64,000 bases of DNA, from NCBI GenBank assembly GCA_947493535.1, contig CANLRK010000002.1, forward strand, positions 248,001 to 312,000, given 5' to 3'. Below are positions 16,509 to 25,077 of this stretch, piece by piece. Position 1 is the stretch's first letter, and every line of letters begins with the position of its first letter. This DNA is from an uncultured Flavobacteriaceae bacterium. GTDB taxonomy: Bacteria > Bacteroidota > Bacteroidia > Flavobacteriales > Flavobacteriaceae. The notes beneath the pieces were generated by a model. The model did no database searches, was not told the DNA's origin, and saw only the letters and a program-made list of their open reading frames with translations. The position numbers and the translations under genes were made by a program.

Positions 16509-18911
16509 ATGAAAAAAATTACATTATTACTTGCTATGCTATTTTTTAGTACAGTAGGTTTCTCTCAGTTTACTGAGGATTTTGAATCAGGTGTACCTGG
16601 TAACTTCATTGAAACTCAAGATGCCGAAGCTGTAGCTTGGGGTTCTTGTGGAGGAAGTTTAGGTTCTCAAACATGTCCTATTTCTGGATCAACATCAGCT
16701 ACTTTTTATAGGGCTTCTACAACTCCAGCGTTAACTTCATTAGAAACTCCTGTTATGGATTTATCAGCGGGTGGGTATCAATTAACTTTTGATCATTCAC
16801 AAGAAGATTGGTTAGGAGATCAAAATACATTGTTAGTAGAGGTGTCGGTTGATGGCGGAGGTTCATATACCACTATAGAAGATTTTACTGCCGACATGCC
16901 TAGCGTAGTTTCTGAGAGTTATACATTAGATTCTTTTGTAGCTTTAACTGCAACAACGGTAGTTCGTTTTACTGGTACTAGTGTTTACGGTTATTCTATT
17001 GTGTTAGACAATGTTGTTGTTCAACCTGTACCAGCATGTTTAGCGCCTAATTCATTAACAGCAACAAATATTACAGCCACAAGTGCTGACTTAGGTTGGA
17101 CTTCTGGAGGTAGTGGAGAAGCAGATTGGGAAATTGTTGTGCAAGCTGCTGGTTCAGGAGTGCCTGGAGGAGCTGGAACTTCTACAGGAGGAGCAAACCC
17201 ATATACTGATAATACATTATCACCATCTACTGATTATGAATTTTATGTGCGAGCAGATTGTGGTGGTAGTGGTTTTAGTACTTGGGCTGGACCTTACCCG
17301 TTTACAACTGCCTGTGCAACTTTTACACCAGATTATTCAGAAGACTTTACTACTTTTTTACCTAATTGTTGGGAAGAAGGTAATAATACAGATGTAGCTA
17401 CAGGTCCAGACGGTAATAACGGAGAATGGTTGTCAGATGATTATTTAAATAATGCTGCTAACGGTAGTGCCGCAAGAATTAATTTATGGAATACGGGAGA
17501 TCAAGATTGGTTAGTATCACCAATTTTTGACTTATCTGCCGATGGTTATGAGTTAAAATTTGATGTAGGGGTAACTGTTTTTGGAGGTACTGGAGCAAGT
17601 GCTATGGGAAGTGATGACGAGGTGCAAGTACTTATCTCTAATGATAACGGTGCTACATGGATTAATTTAGATACATTTAATGCAGCTAATACGCCTTCTA
17701 ATACAGGAGATGTAATGACGTATGACTTAACTGGTTATACATCTACTACTACAAAGTTTGCTTTTTGGGGGTCTGAAGGTGCAATAGATGATACCGAAGA
17801 TTATGACTTTTTTATAGATAATTTTATAGTTAGAACTCCACCGGCTTGTTTAGAGCCAACTGTTTTAACAGCAACAAATATTACAGCAACAAGCGCCGAT
17901 TTAGGTTGGACTTCTGGAGGTAGTGGAGAAGCAGATTGGGAAATTGTTGTACAAGCTGCTGGTTCAGGAATGCCAGGAGGCGCTGGAACTTCAACAGGAG
18001 GGTTAAACCCGTACACAGATAATAGTTTGTCTCCAGCTACAAATTATGAGTTTTATGTGCGTGCTGATTGTGGAGGAAGTGGATTTAGTGCTTGGTCTGG
18101 CCCTTTTCCTTTTACAACTTTATGCGGTACTGTTGTACCAAGCTATGTAAATGATTTCTCTGCATTTCCTGGAGCTTGCTGGGAAGAAGGAAATAATACA
18201 GATATAGCTACAGGTCCTGATGGAAATGATGGAGCGTGGACGACAGATGATTACTTAAATAATGCCGCAAATGGACAAGCAGCAAAAATTAATCTATGGA
18301 ATACAGGAGATCAAGATTGGATAGTGTCGCCTACGTTTGATTTATCAGCAGGTGGTTACGGAATGAAAGTAGATGTAGGAGTAACTGTTTTTGCTGGTAC
18401 TGGAGCTTCAGCAATGGGAAGTGACGATGAGGTACAAGTATTAATATCTAACGATGACGGTGCTACATGGATTAATTTAGAAACATTTAATGCTGGTAAT
18501 ACTCCATCTAATACAGGTGATGAAAAAATTTATGACTTGTCAGCTTACACTTCTGCAACTACAAAGTTTGCTTTTTGGGGAACTGAAGGAACAACAGATG
18601 ATGCTGAAGATTATGATTTCTATGTTGATAACTTTACAGTAGATGCTTTAGCTACATTAGGAGTAGAGCAGTTAAATGTTTTAGAAGATTTCAAATATTA
18701 CCCTAACCCAGTAAAAAATGAGTTAACGGTTGAAGCTAAAAATAATATAGAGCAGTTACAGCTAGTAAATATGTTAGGACAAACAGTAAAATCTGTTACG
18801 CCAAATAGCAAAACGTATCAATTAAATATAGCAGATTTACCATCAGGTATTTATTTTGTTAAAGCTAGCATAAACAATACTGAAGGAACCTTTAGAATTG
18901 TTAAACAATAA
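16509..18911 (+). CDS. T9SS type A sorting-domain protein with duplicated fibronectin III and choice-of-anchor-like modules
   Basis: An 800-residue secreted protein. Signal peptide 1-20 (ends GFSQ). A first beta-rich module (about 21-175) is of the MAM/choice-of-anchor type (FTEDFESG start, LDNVVVQ end). Then come two consecutive 270-residue units (about 177-446 and 447-716), each made of a fibronectin III domain (TNITATSADLGWTSGGSGEA) plus an anchor-like module (CWEEGNNTD ... DNF). A type A T9SS sorting domain follows (about 717-800) with FKYYPNPVKNELTVE, LVNMLGQTV and LPSGIYFVKA. It should be exported by Sec, passed through T9SS and attached at the cell surface or released. No catalytic motif is seen, so adhesion or glycan binding is more likely than enzyme activity. 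Confidence 0.9.
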   Translation: MKKITLLLAMLFFSTVGFSQFTEDFESGVPGNFIETQDAEAVAWGSCGGSLGSQTCPISGSTSATFYRASTTPALTSLETPVMDLSAGGYQLTFDHSQEDWLGDQNTLLVEVSVDGGGSYTTIEDFTADMPSVVSESYTLDSFVALTATTVVRFTGTSVYGYSIVLDNVVVQPVPACLAPNSLTATNITATSADLGWTSGGSGEADWEIVVQAAGSGVPGGAGTSTGGANPYTDNTLSPSTDYEFYVRADCGGSGFSTWAGPYPFTTACATFTPDYSEDFTTFLPNCWEEGNNTDVATGPDGNNGEWLSDDYLNNAANGSAARINLWNTGDQDWLVSPIFDLSADGYELKFDVGVTVFGGTGASAMGSDDEVQVLISNDNGATWINLDTFNAANTPSNTGDVMTYDLTGYTSTTTKFAFWGSEGAIDDTEDYDFFIDNFIVRTPPACLEPTVLTATNITATSADLGWTSGGSGEADWEIVVQAAGSGMPGGAGTSTGGLNPYTDNSLSPATNYEFYVRADCGGSGFSAWSGPFPFTTLCGTVVPSYVNDFSAFPGACWEEGNNTDIATGPDGNDGAWTTDDYLNNAANGQAAKINLWNTGDQDWIVSPTFDLSAGGYGMKVDVGVTVFAGTGASAMGSDDEVQVLISNDDGATWINLETFNAGNTPSNTGDEKIYDLSAYTSATTKFAFWGTEGTTDDAEDYDFYVDNFTVDALATLGVEQLNVLEDFKYYPNPVKNELTVEAKNNIEQLQLVNMLGQTVKSVTPNSKTYQLNIADLPSGIYFVKASINNTEGTFRIVKQ
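17032..17841 (+). repeat. Tandem 810-bp coding repeat, copy 1
   Basis: Copy 1 of a direct repeat with exact 810-base periodicity. For example, the segment starting ACAGCAACAAATATTACAGC at 17058 recurs at 17868, and GGGAAGAAGG at 17371 recurs at 18181. The unit encodes one fibronectin III domain plus one anchor-like module. Synonymous differences between copies show the duplication is not brand new. Confidence 0.85.
17842..18651 (+). repeat. Tandem 810-bp coding repeat, copy 2
   Basis: Copy 2 of the in-frame repeat described at 17032-17841, with no insertion or deletion relative to copy 1 at the landmarks checked. The fibronectin III part is the best conserved at the DNA level. Confidence 0.85.
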
Positions 18912-18943
18912 CCTATAAATAATACACCCTTATTATTTAAACT

Positions 18944-18976
18944 AAAGCTCGTGTTTTTTTAACACGAGCTTTTTAA
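18944..18976 (+). terminator. Rho-independent terminator after the T9SS cargo gene
   Basis: A perfect 12-bp stem, AAAGCTCGTGTT paired with AACACGAGCTTT, with a five-T loop and a downstream T-rich tail. It separates the cargo gene from the GT2 gene. Confidence 0.85.
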
Positions 18977-18982
18977 TTTTAT

Positions 18983-18990
18983 TACATTTG
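18983..18990 (+). promoter_or_regulatory. -7 element (TACATTTG) directly before the GT2 start codon
   Basis: Exact TAnnTTTG match. It ends 6 bases before the ATG at 18997, so a start site 4-7 bases downstream would give an almost leaderless message. It follows a strong terminator, so this gene needs its own promoter. Confidence 0.5.
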
Positions 18991-18996
18991 TGTTTT

Positions 18997-19998
18997 ATGA
19001 ATGTATTGTATTCTTTTATAATTCCTGTATATAATAGACCAGAAGAAATAGATGAACTTTTGGCTAGCTTACTGCACCAAAATTTTAATAAACCCTTTGA
19101 AATTGTTATTGTAGAAGATGGCTCTTCAAAACCATCTAAAAGTATAGTTAAAAACTATGCAAGTAAACTAAATATTAGCTACTATTTTAAAGAGAATTCA
19201 GGTCCAGGAGATTCTCGAAATTATGGAATGAAAAGAGCTAAAGGAAACTATTTCCTGATATTAGATTCAGATTGTATATTACCGCAGCACTATTTAAAAG
19301 AGGTAGATACAGCGTTAAACGAGCAATATGTAGATTGTTTTGGAGGGCCAGATGCAGCGCATGAATCGTTTACAAATTTGCAAAAAGCAATTAATTATAC
19401 AATGACCTCTTTTATTACAACAGGAGGAATTCGTGGAGGTAAAAAAAGTGTGGATAAATTTCAACCGAGAAGTTTTAACATGGGCTTGTCTAAAAATGCT
19501 TTTGAAGCTACAGGAGGTTTTGGGAAAATTCACCCAGGTGAAGATCCTGACTTGACAATTAGATTATGGAAGTTGGGTTTCAATACAATGCTAATACCTA
19601 AGGCTTTTGTTTATCATAAACGTAGAATATCATGGAAGAAATTTTACCAACAAGTATTGAAGTTTGGTAAATGCCGACCAATACTTAATCATTGGCATCC
19701 AGATACTAAAAAAATAACCTATTGGTTTCCTACGTTATTCGTATTGTTTTTTTTAGCATCTATAATTACGGCAATTGCAGGGGTTTATATTTTTAGTGTT
19801 TTCTTGTTAGGTTATATTGTATTAGTGTTTGTGCATTCTAGTTTAAGTAACCGCAGTATTAGTATAGGCTTTCAATCAGTTATAGCCTTGTTTATTCAGT
19901 TTTTTGGTTATGGTATTGGTTTTTTTCTAGCTACCATGAAAGTAAACTGGAGAAAACAACAACCAGAAAAAGCATTTCCGCGCTTATTTTTTAAATAA
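18997..19998 (+). CDS. Glycosyltransferase family 2 protein, membrane-associated
   Basis: A 333-residue GT-A enzyme. N-terminal nucleotide-binding half: YSFIIPVYNRPEEIDELLASL, VEDGSS, and the metal-binding D-x-D as LDSDCILP (about residue 87). A later HPGEDPDLTIRLWKLGF block matches the ED/RLW catalytic region. Two to three C-terminal membrane helices (about 240-310) anchor it. Such enzymes extend or transfer sugars on lipid carriers or surface glycans. Earlier in-frame TTG codons exist, but they fall inside the -7 promoter element, so the ATG at 18997 is preferred. It is followed 20 bases later by the YbbR-like gene. Its acceptor is unknown. Confidence 0.9.
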   Translation: MNVLYSFIIPVYNRPEEIDELLASLLHQNFNKPFEIVIVEDGSSKPSKSIVKNYASKLNISYYFKENSGPGDSRNYGMKRAKGNYFLILDSDCILPQHYLKEVDTALNEQYVDCFGGPDAAHESFTNLQKAINYTMTSFITTGGIRGGKKSVDKFQPRSFNMGLSKNAFEATGGFGKIHPGEDPDLTIRLWKLGFNTMLIPKAFVYHKRRISWKKFYQQVLKFGKCRPILNHWHPDTKKITYWFPTLFVLFFLASIITAIAGVYIFSVFLLGYIVLVFVHSSLSNRSISIGFQSVIALFIQFFGYGIGFFLATMKVNWRKQQPEKAFPRLFFK

Positions 19999-20018
19999 GT
20001 TTTGTTATTATAGAATAT

Positions 20019-20942
20019 ATGAAACTAACCAAAGGTTTTTTATTTATCCAAAAGAAGAGCTCTAAAATGTTTTTAGTAGCTATTTTAGTGTCACTGGCTG
20101 TATGGTTACTAATTAACTTGTCAAAAGTATACGAAAAATCTGTTTCCGTTCACCTTAGTTTTATAAACACAGATAAAGGGACATTTGTTACTCCTTCCGA
20201 TTCTGTCTTAACTGTAAGTGTAAAAGGTACAGGGTTTTCATTGTTAGGAAATAAAATGAGGAACCTTAATTACGCAATTGATACTAAAAAAATACAGCGT
20301 AATTGGACATGGAATGCAGAAGAATATAATTTTAAAAAGATTTTCCCAAATAATGTTTCACTGATTAATGTATCTCCAAGAATAGTTACTTTTCAGGTAA
20401 ATAAACTTGAACAAAAAAGAATACCAATTCAAATACAAATAACGGTTAAGCCTAAATTGGGCTATGGAGTTACATCTACCCATTACGAAAACACACACAC
20501 AACAATTTATGGTGCTAAATCTATAATTGATACTATTAAAAGTGTGAAAACAAAACATTTATTGTTTGAAGATGTTACCGACTCTATTTCAGGTGTTGTA
20601 AAATTAGACGTCATAGATAAACAAATAAAACTTTCGGATTCTGAAATTGAATTTTCATATGGGATAGAAAGGTTTACTCAAGGAAGTTTTCAGGTGCCTA
20701 TTCAGATTGTAAATAAGCCCTTAAACAAAGAAATTGTTCTTTTTCCAAAAGAAACACATGTACAGTTTCAAGCTCCTATATCTACATTTAGTTCTTATAA
20801 AGCAGAAAACTTTAGAGTGTTTGTAGATTTTAATGAAGCAAATGAAACAAATAAATTACCATTACATTTTGATACTTTTCCTAAAGAAGTAAAAAATGCA
20901 AAAATTGTAAAACAGCATATAACATATTTAATTGTAGAATAA
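20019..20942 (+). CDS. YbbR-like domain-containing protein
   Basis: A 307-residue protein with one N-terminal membrane segment (about 17-36, FLVAILVSLAVWLLINL) followed by tandem beta-rich YbbR-like repeats (PSDSVLTVSVKGTGF, KRIPIQIQITVKPKLGYG, TTIYGAKSIIDTIKSVKT, FQVPIQIVNKP). YbbR domains in Firmicutes CdaR regulate diadenylate cyclase, but no cyclase is adjacent here, so that role should not be assumed. Its stop codon shares one base with the coaE start, and the pair is a common arrangement in Flavobacteriia. The protein is probably exposed to the periplasm. Confidence 0.8.
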   Translation: MKLTKGFLFIQKKSSKMFLVAILVSLAVWLLINLSKVYEKSVSVHLSFINTDKGTFVTPSDSVLTVSVKGTGFSLLGNKMRNLNYAIDTKKIQRNWTWNAEEYNFKKIFPNNVSLINVSPRIVTFQVNKLEQKRIPIQIQITVKPKLGYGVTSTHYENTHTTIYGAKSIIDTIKSVKTKHLLFEDVTDSISGVVKLDVIDKQIKLSDSEIEFSYGIERFTQGSFQVPIQIVNKPLNKEIVLFPKETHVQFQAPISTFSSYKAENFRVFVDFNEANETNKLPLHFDTFPKEVKNAKIVKQHITYLIVE

Positions 20943-21541
20943 TGATTGTAGGTTTAACAGGAGGTATAGGAAGCGGAAAAACAACTGTATCAAAGATGTT
21001 TTATGACTTAGGAGTACCAATTTATGTATCAGACATTGAAGCAAAAAAATTAATGGTTACCCATTCAGAATTGATAAAAAACATAAAGGCTTTGTTAGGC
21101 GATGAAGCTTATGAAAATGATAAGTTAAATAGGTCATATATTTCTGATAAAATATTTAAGAACAAGAAATTGTTAAATGCAATGAATAATTTAGTGCACC
21201 CAATAGTGGCTAAAGATTTTCAAGAGTGGTATAAAGCACAATCATATCCATATGTAATTAAAGAGTCTGCTATTTTATTTGAATCTGGGACTTATAAAAA
21301 ATGTGATGCAATAATTACAGTAACCGCTCCTATAGAAGAGCGCATAAACCGTGTGATTTTACGTGATAATGTAACTAAAAAGCAAGTGCTGCACAGGGTA
21401 ATGAACCAAATGAGTGATGAAGAGAAAATAGATCGTTCTAATTACATTATAGTAAATAAAACATTGTTAACAACAGAGGAGCAAGTAGCTAAAATACATG
21501 AATTAATTATCAATAAAACTCAGGAAAAACAATCATTTTAA
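20942..21541 (+). CDS. coaE: Dephospho-CoA kinase
   Basis: A 199-residue P-loop kinase that phosphorylates the 3'-hydroxyl of dephospho-CoA, the last step of coenzyme A synthesis. The Walker A loop GGIGSGKT (K13) is at the very start, followed by the conserved YVSDIEAKKLM CoA-binding segment, a VVHP-like LVHPIV helix and RVILRDN lid region. Length is standard for the family. It overlaps the stop of the YbbR-like gene by one base. Confidence 0.95.
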   Translation: MIVGLTGGIGSGKTTVSKMFYDLGVPIYVSDIEAKKLMVTHSELIKNIKALLGDEAYENDKLNRSYISDKIFKNKKLLNAMNNLVHPIVAKDFQEWYKAQSYPYVIKESAILFESGTYKKCDAIITVTAPIEERINRVILRDNVTKKQVLHRVMNQMSDEEKIDRSNYIIVNKTLLTTEEQVAKIHELIINKTQEKQSF

Positions 21542-21592
21542 CATTTCTGTTAAGTTTTGGTTAAAATTTCCTTCTACTCATTTTGAAACAAC

Positions 21593-21600
21593 TATTTTTG
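21593..21600 (+). promoter_or_regulatory. -7 element (TATTTTTG) abutting the histidine kinase start
   Basis: Exact TAnnTTTG match ending 4 bases before the ATG at 21605. A start site at the normal distance would fall on or next to the ATG, implying a leaderless message. No well-spaced -33 TTG was found. Confidence 0.45.
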
Positions 21601-21604
21601 AGTA

Positions 21605-23179
21605 ATGAATAAAAAATTATTTGTTTCACTAGTTACGTTAATGTCTATCTCATTGATAGGTATTATTTTTGTGCAAAGCTATTGGATTAATACTTCGATT
21701 AATAATAAAGAAGAACAATTTGCTTTAAATGTAAAACAAATACTAGCCTCAAGTTCTGAAAAAATTCAGAAACAAGAACGTAAAAGTTACTTTTTTAAAC
21801 TTCAAAAATTAATAGATAGTTTAGGTCAATTACCAAACCAAACAGTAATTTCTGAGTTAAATGTAGTTCAAAAAGATGGCCAAACAAATGAAACATTTAT
21901 TTTTAAAAGTGGTATAGTTGAACTAAACCATAAAATACCTAGTAATGATTTTTTTTCAGATTCAGAAAATGATACCATTACTGTAAAACGTTATTTTAGT
22001 AATAGCGAAACTACGTTCTTTGATGAGATGGGGCTTGACGAATCAACAATAACCTTGCAAGAACGTATTGAACGGGTAAACCAATTGCCAGAGTATAATA
22101 TCATGCAATTGGAAGAAATTTATAAAACGCTAGCTAAAAAAAGACCTATACATAAGCGGTTATCGAAAAATCAGGTCAACTTAATTTTAGCACAAGAGTT
22201 ATATGATAAAGGGTTAGAGCTGGATTATGAGTTTGCTGTGTATAGTAATGATTTGGCTACATCAGTACATTCTGATGATTATGAATTACTTAAAAACATT
22301 GAATATTCAACAACATTGTTTCATGAAAACTCACAAGGTAATTTTAACTTACGAATAACCTTTCCTAATAAAAAAAGATACTTACTATCGTCAATACTTT
22401 ATATGGTAGCATTATCCATTGGGTTTACGGTAATTATAGTTTTAGTATTTGCATTTGCGTTATATCAGTTGTTAAAGCAACGCAAAATATCACAGATAAA
22501 AACAGATTTTATCAATAATATGACGCATGAATTTAAAACGCCGATAGCAACTATTAATTTAGCGTTAGATGCAATAAGAAATCCTAAAGTAATGAGTGAT
22601 GATGTAAAAATGAAGCGTTATTTAGGAATGATTAATGAGGAGAATAAACGAATGCACGCTCAAGTTGAAAATGTGTTAAGAATTTCTAAATTAGAAAAGA
22701 AACAATTAAATATAAATAAAGAAAAGCACGAGTTGCACGATTTAATAGAAGATGCTATACCGCATGTAGAGTTAATGGTAGAAGATAGAAACGGATATGT
22801 AAAAACTCATTTGTCAGCTAAATCATCAACGGTATTGGTTAACGATTCACATTTTACAAACGTTATAGTAAATATTTTAGATAATGCCATTAAATATTCA
22901 CCTAAGGCTCCTGAAATAGATGTATATACAGAAAACGTAAAAAACTTTATTGTGTTAAAAATAGCAGATAAAGGTAGTGGAATGTCAAAATCAGTACAAA
23001 AACGAATATTTGAAAAATTTTATAGAGAACATACAGGTAATGTACACAATGTAAAAGGGCATGGTTTGGGCTTAGCCTACGTAAAACAAATTATTGATGA
23101 TCATCAAGGTGAGATTTACGTAGAAAGTGAAAAAGGTTCAGGAAGTACTTTTATTATTAAATTACCATTAATCGCATAA
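21605..23179 (+). CDS. Two-component sensor histidine kinase (RprX-like)
   Basis: A 524-residue sensor kinase. TM1 (about 8-27), periplasmic sensor region (28-260) with no recognised domain, TM2 (about 261-290), then the HisKA dimerisation helix with the phospho-acceptor H308 in NNMTHEFKTPIATI. The ATPase domain has the N box (NILDNAIKYS), G1 box (DKGSGMS), F box (FEKFYR) and G2 box (GHGLGLAYV). It should autophosphorylate and pass phosphate to the regulator 3 bases downstream. The architecture resembles RprX of Bacteroides. The stimulus is unknown. No clear HAMP domain is present between TM2 and the kinase core. Confidence 0.93.
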   Translation: MNKKLFVSLVTLMSISLIGIIFVQSYWINTSINNKEEQFALNVKQILASSSEKIQKQERKSYFFKLQKLIDSLGQLPNQTVISELNVVQKDGQTNETFIFKSGIVELNHKIPSNDFFSDSENDTITVKRYFSNSETTFFDEMGLDESTITLQERIERVNQLPEYNIMQLEEIYKTLAKKRPIHKRLSKNQVNLILAQELYDKGLELDYEFAVYSNDLATSVHSDDYELLKNIEYSTTLFHENSQGNFNLRITFPNKKRYLLSSILYMVALSIGFTVIIVLVFAFALYQLLKQRKISQIKTDFINNMTHEFKTPIATINLALDAIRNPKVMSDDVKMKRYLGMINEENKRMHAQVENVLRISKLEKKQLNINKEKHELHDLIEDAIPHVELMVEDRNGYVKTHLSAKSSTVLVNDSHFTNVIVNILDNAIKYSPKAPEIDVYTENVKNFIVLKIADKGSGMSKSVQKRIFEKFYREHTGNVHNVKGHGLGLAYVKQIIDDHQGEIYVESEKGSGSTFIIKLPLIA

Positions 23180-23182
23180 ACT

Positions 23183-23887
23183 ATGGAACAAGTACAGAAA
23201 AAAATACTATTAGTAGAAGATGATCCAAATTTTGGATCTGTATTAAAAGATTATTTATCACTTAATGAGTATGATGTAACCCTTGCCAAAAACGGTATGG
23301 AAGGTTTTGAAAAATTTAAAAAGGATAATTATCACCTATGCATACTAGATGTTATGATGCCTTATAAAGACGGATTTACCTTAGCAAAAGAAATACGCGA
23401 ACGTAATAAAGAAGTACCAATTATCTTTTTAACAGCAAAAGCTATGAAAGAAGATGTGCTTAAAGGGTATAAAGTAGGAGCTGATGATTATTTAAACAAA
23501 CCGTTTGACTCAGAAGTTTTGTTAATGAAAATAAATGCTATTATGCTAAGAAAAGTGAAAGACTCCATAGCAGATAGCGCAGAATTTGAATTTAAAATAG
23601 GGGAGTTTGAGTTAAACTCTAAACTACGTTTTTTATCATATAAAGGAGAAGAACCGATTAAATTATCCCCTAAAGAAAACGAACTGCTGCGTTTATTAGC
23701 ATTGCATGAAAATGATTTAATGTCTCGGGAATTGGCTTTAACAAAAATATGGAGGGATGATAATTACTTTACCTCACGCTCTATGGATGTATATATAGCC
23801 AAATTGCGTAAGTATTTAAAGAAAGATGAAAAAGTAGAAATTTTAAATATTCACGGAGAAGGATTTAGATTAGTAGTAAACCAGTAA
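23183..23887 (+). CDS. OmpR-family response regulator (RprY-like)
   Basis: A 234-residue regulator with an N-terminal receiver domain (acidic pocket E12-D13-D14, phospho-acceptor D56 in CILDVMMP, conserved lysine in LNKPF) and a C-terminal winged-helix DNA-binding domain (KLSPKENELLRLLALHEND ... SMDVYIAKLRKYL). It is almost certainly phosphorylated by the kinase encoded immediately upstream, with which it forms an operon. Its targets are unknown. Confidence 0.95.
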   Translation: MEQVQKKILLVEDDPNFGSVLKDYLSLNEYDVTLAKNGMEGFEKFKKDNYHLCILDVMMPYKDGFTLAKEIRERNKEVPIIFLTAKAMKEDVLKGYKVGADDYLNKPFDSEVLLMKINAIMLRKVKDSIADSAEFEFKIGEFELNSKLRFLSYKGEEPIKLSPKENELLRLLALHENDLMSRELALTKIWRDDNYFTSRSMDVYIAKLRKYLKKDEKVEILNIHGEGFRLVVNQ

Positions 23888-23909
23888 TAGTTTTAAAATA
23901 GGTCAACCT

Positions 23910-23944
23910 AAAAGCCAAGTAATTTTTTTACTTAGCTTTTGTTA
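23910..23944 (+). terminator. Rho-independent terminator after the two-component operon
   Basis: Stem of 13 bp with one mismatch (AAAAGCCAAGTAA against TTACTTAGCTTTT) around a five-T loop, followed by T-rich sequence. Because the left arm begins with A residues, it may also serve the convergent gene ending at 23956. Confidence 0.7.
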
Positions 23945-23955
23945 ATTCCTGACGT

Positions 23956-24432
23956 TTATTTTTTCTTTATTGGGATCCAAATCTCTTCTTCTGAATTTGG
24001 GTCATTGTTTTTATAATTTTTACCTAAGATTTCAAAATGAGGTCTATCATCTATTTGATAAGGTGATTTTGGTAACCATTCCAAAAAGATGTACTCAAAA
24101 ATAGAATTGTCAGAGCTAGAACCTTTGTAATCAAATACTGCATACATTCCTTCTTTCAATGTGAATGTCTTCATTTCATTTGGAATATTATTAAAATTTT
24201 CGACTTCAACCATTGCCCATTTTTCAAATTCGTTATCAGGACTGAAGCTTGTATAATATGAAGAATCATAGATTTGCATTGAAATCTTATCTTCTGTCAC
24301 CCTGTTTTGAATCTCTTTAATTCGTGGTCCAAATAGCCCCCATAGCTGACCGGTTTTATTGTTGGTTAAACTCATGTTTAAATTATAACCAATTAATTTC
24401 TTTTCTTCTAATCTTTCAATCCTTGGTTGCAT
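23956..24432 (-). CDS. GyrI-like / AraC effector-binding domain protein
   Basis: A 158-residue cytoplasmic protein made up only of a GyrI-like small-molecule-binding fold (also called the SOUL/AraC effector-binding superfamily): RIERLEEKKLIGYNLNMSL opening, a LWGLFGPRI helix, FTLKEGMYAVFDYKG strand and a FEYIFLEWLPKSPYQIDDRPHFEIL C-terminal block. There is no DNA-binding domain. It may bind a small hydrophobic ligand, possibly as a cyclopropanoid hydrolase or sensor, but no ligand can be named. It is monocistronic and converges on the two-component operon. Confidence 0.75.
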   Translation of the reverse strand: MQPRIERLEEKKLIGYNLNMSLTNNKTGQLWGLFGPRIKEIQNRVTEDKISMQIYDSSYYTSFSPDNEFEKWAMVEVENFNNIPNEMKTFTLKEGMYAVFDYKGSSSDNSIFEYIFLEWLPKSPYQIDDRPHFEILGKNYKNNDPNSEEEIWIPIKKK

Positions 24433-24587
24433 TTATGCGTTTATTTTTTTCACGTCTGCTTGTACCTAACTAGTCTATAAGCACAATTGTGTTTTATTGT
24501 TAATTTAACACGCTAATGTAAGAAAAACAAATACGTTCTTTAATTAAGTGTGTTGAAAATGAAATTATACTTATAATATAGCTAAAT

Positions 24588-24624
24588 AAAAAAGTCTTAA
24601 CTATATTAGTTAAGACTTTTTTTA
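24588..24624 (-). terminator. Terminator of the tRNA-Arg gene
   Basis: A perfect 14-bp stem (AAAAAAGTCTTAAC with GTTAAGACTTTTTT) around a 7-base loop, immediately downstream of the tRNA on the minus strand. Its arms provide A/T runs on both sides, so it could work in both directions. Confidence 0.75.
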
Positions 24625-24625
24625 G

Positions 24626-24699
24626 TGACCTCGACAGGATTCAAACCTGTAACCTTCTGAGCCGTAATCAGATGCGCTATTCAGTTGCGCCACGAGGCC
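24626..24699 (-). tRNA. tRNA-Arg (anticodon ACG)
   Basis: The reverse complement folds as a full cloverleaf of 74 nt. The 7-bp acceptor stem is GGCCTCG with CGAGGTC (one G-U) and discriminator A. The anticodon stem is TCTGA/TCAGA with loop TTACGGC, so the anticodon is ACG, which is read as ICG after deamination and decodes CGU/CGC/CGA. The T arm contains the usual GTTTGAATC loop (ACAGG stem). The CCA end is not encoded. Confidence 0.95.
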
Positions 24700-24758
24700 T
24701 TTTGCGTGTGCAAATATATTCTTAATTCTTAATTTAGAAAATAAATTTGAAGGTTTTT

Positions 24759-24992
24759 TTAATCTTTTTTTGCTAAAAAATTGGCAAGTATAATTTTGGC
24801 TTTTTCTGCATCTTCTTCAAAAACAAAAAGATCATTATCATTATCGCCAGCAATAAAACCAGCTAAGCGTGCTGAGTCAGTATTATTTTTAATAATACAA
24901 CTAATATTTTCCTGCTCTAATTGATATTTTAATGCATTTAAAACAATATTAGAATTTTGGTATAACTTAATGTGTTTAGCGTCTACATCCAT
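24759..24992 (-). CDS. DUF2007 domain protein
   Basis: A 77-residue small cytoplasmic protein with the DUF2007 (putative signal-transducing) pattern: KLYQNSNIVLNALKYQLEQENI, then CIIKNNT and a C-terminal LFVFEEDAEKAKIILANFL. The fold resembles a ferredoxin-like alpha/beta sandwich of the PII type, but no partner is known. It lies downstream of no other gene in its direction and is probably monocistronic. Confidence 0.8.
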   Translation of the reverse strand: MDVDAKHIKLYQNSNIVLNALKYQLEQENISCIIKNNTDSARLAGFIAGDNDNDLFVFEEDAEKAKIILANFLAKKD

Positions 24993-25077
24993 AATACAAT
25001 TGATTTCTATTAAAGATACAAAAAATACACGAATTTTAAAGTTCTATCCATTAGGTTATTATTCTGATAAGTGCTAG

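Noticed and set aside
17113-17397. Alternative frame in the T9SS cargo gene
   Set aside because: Caused by repetitive Gly/Thr codons in the real frame.
20019-20942. CdaR-type regulator of c-di-AMP synthesis
   Set aside because: YbbR-like repeats are present, but no diadenylate cyclase is encoded next to it.
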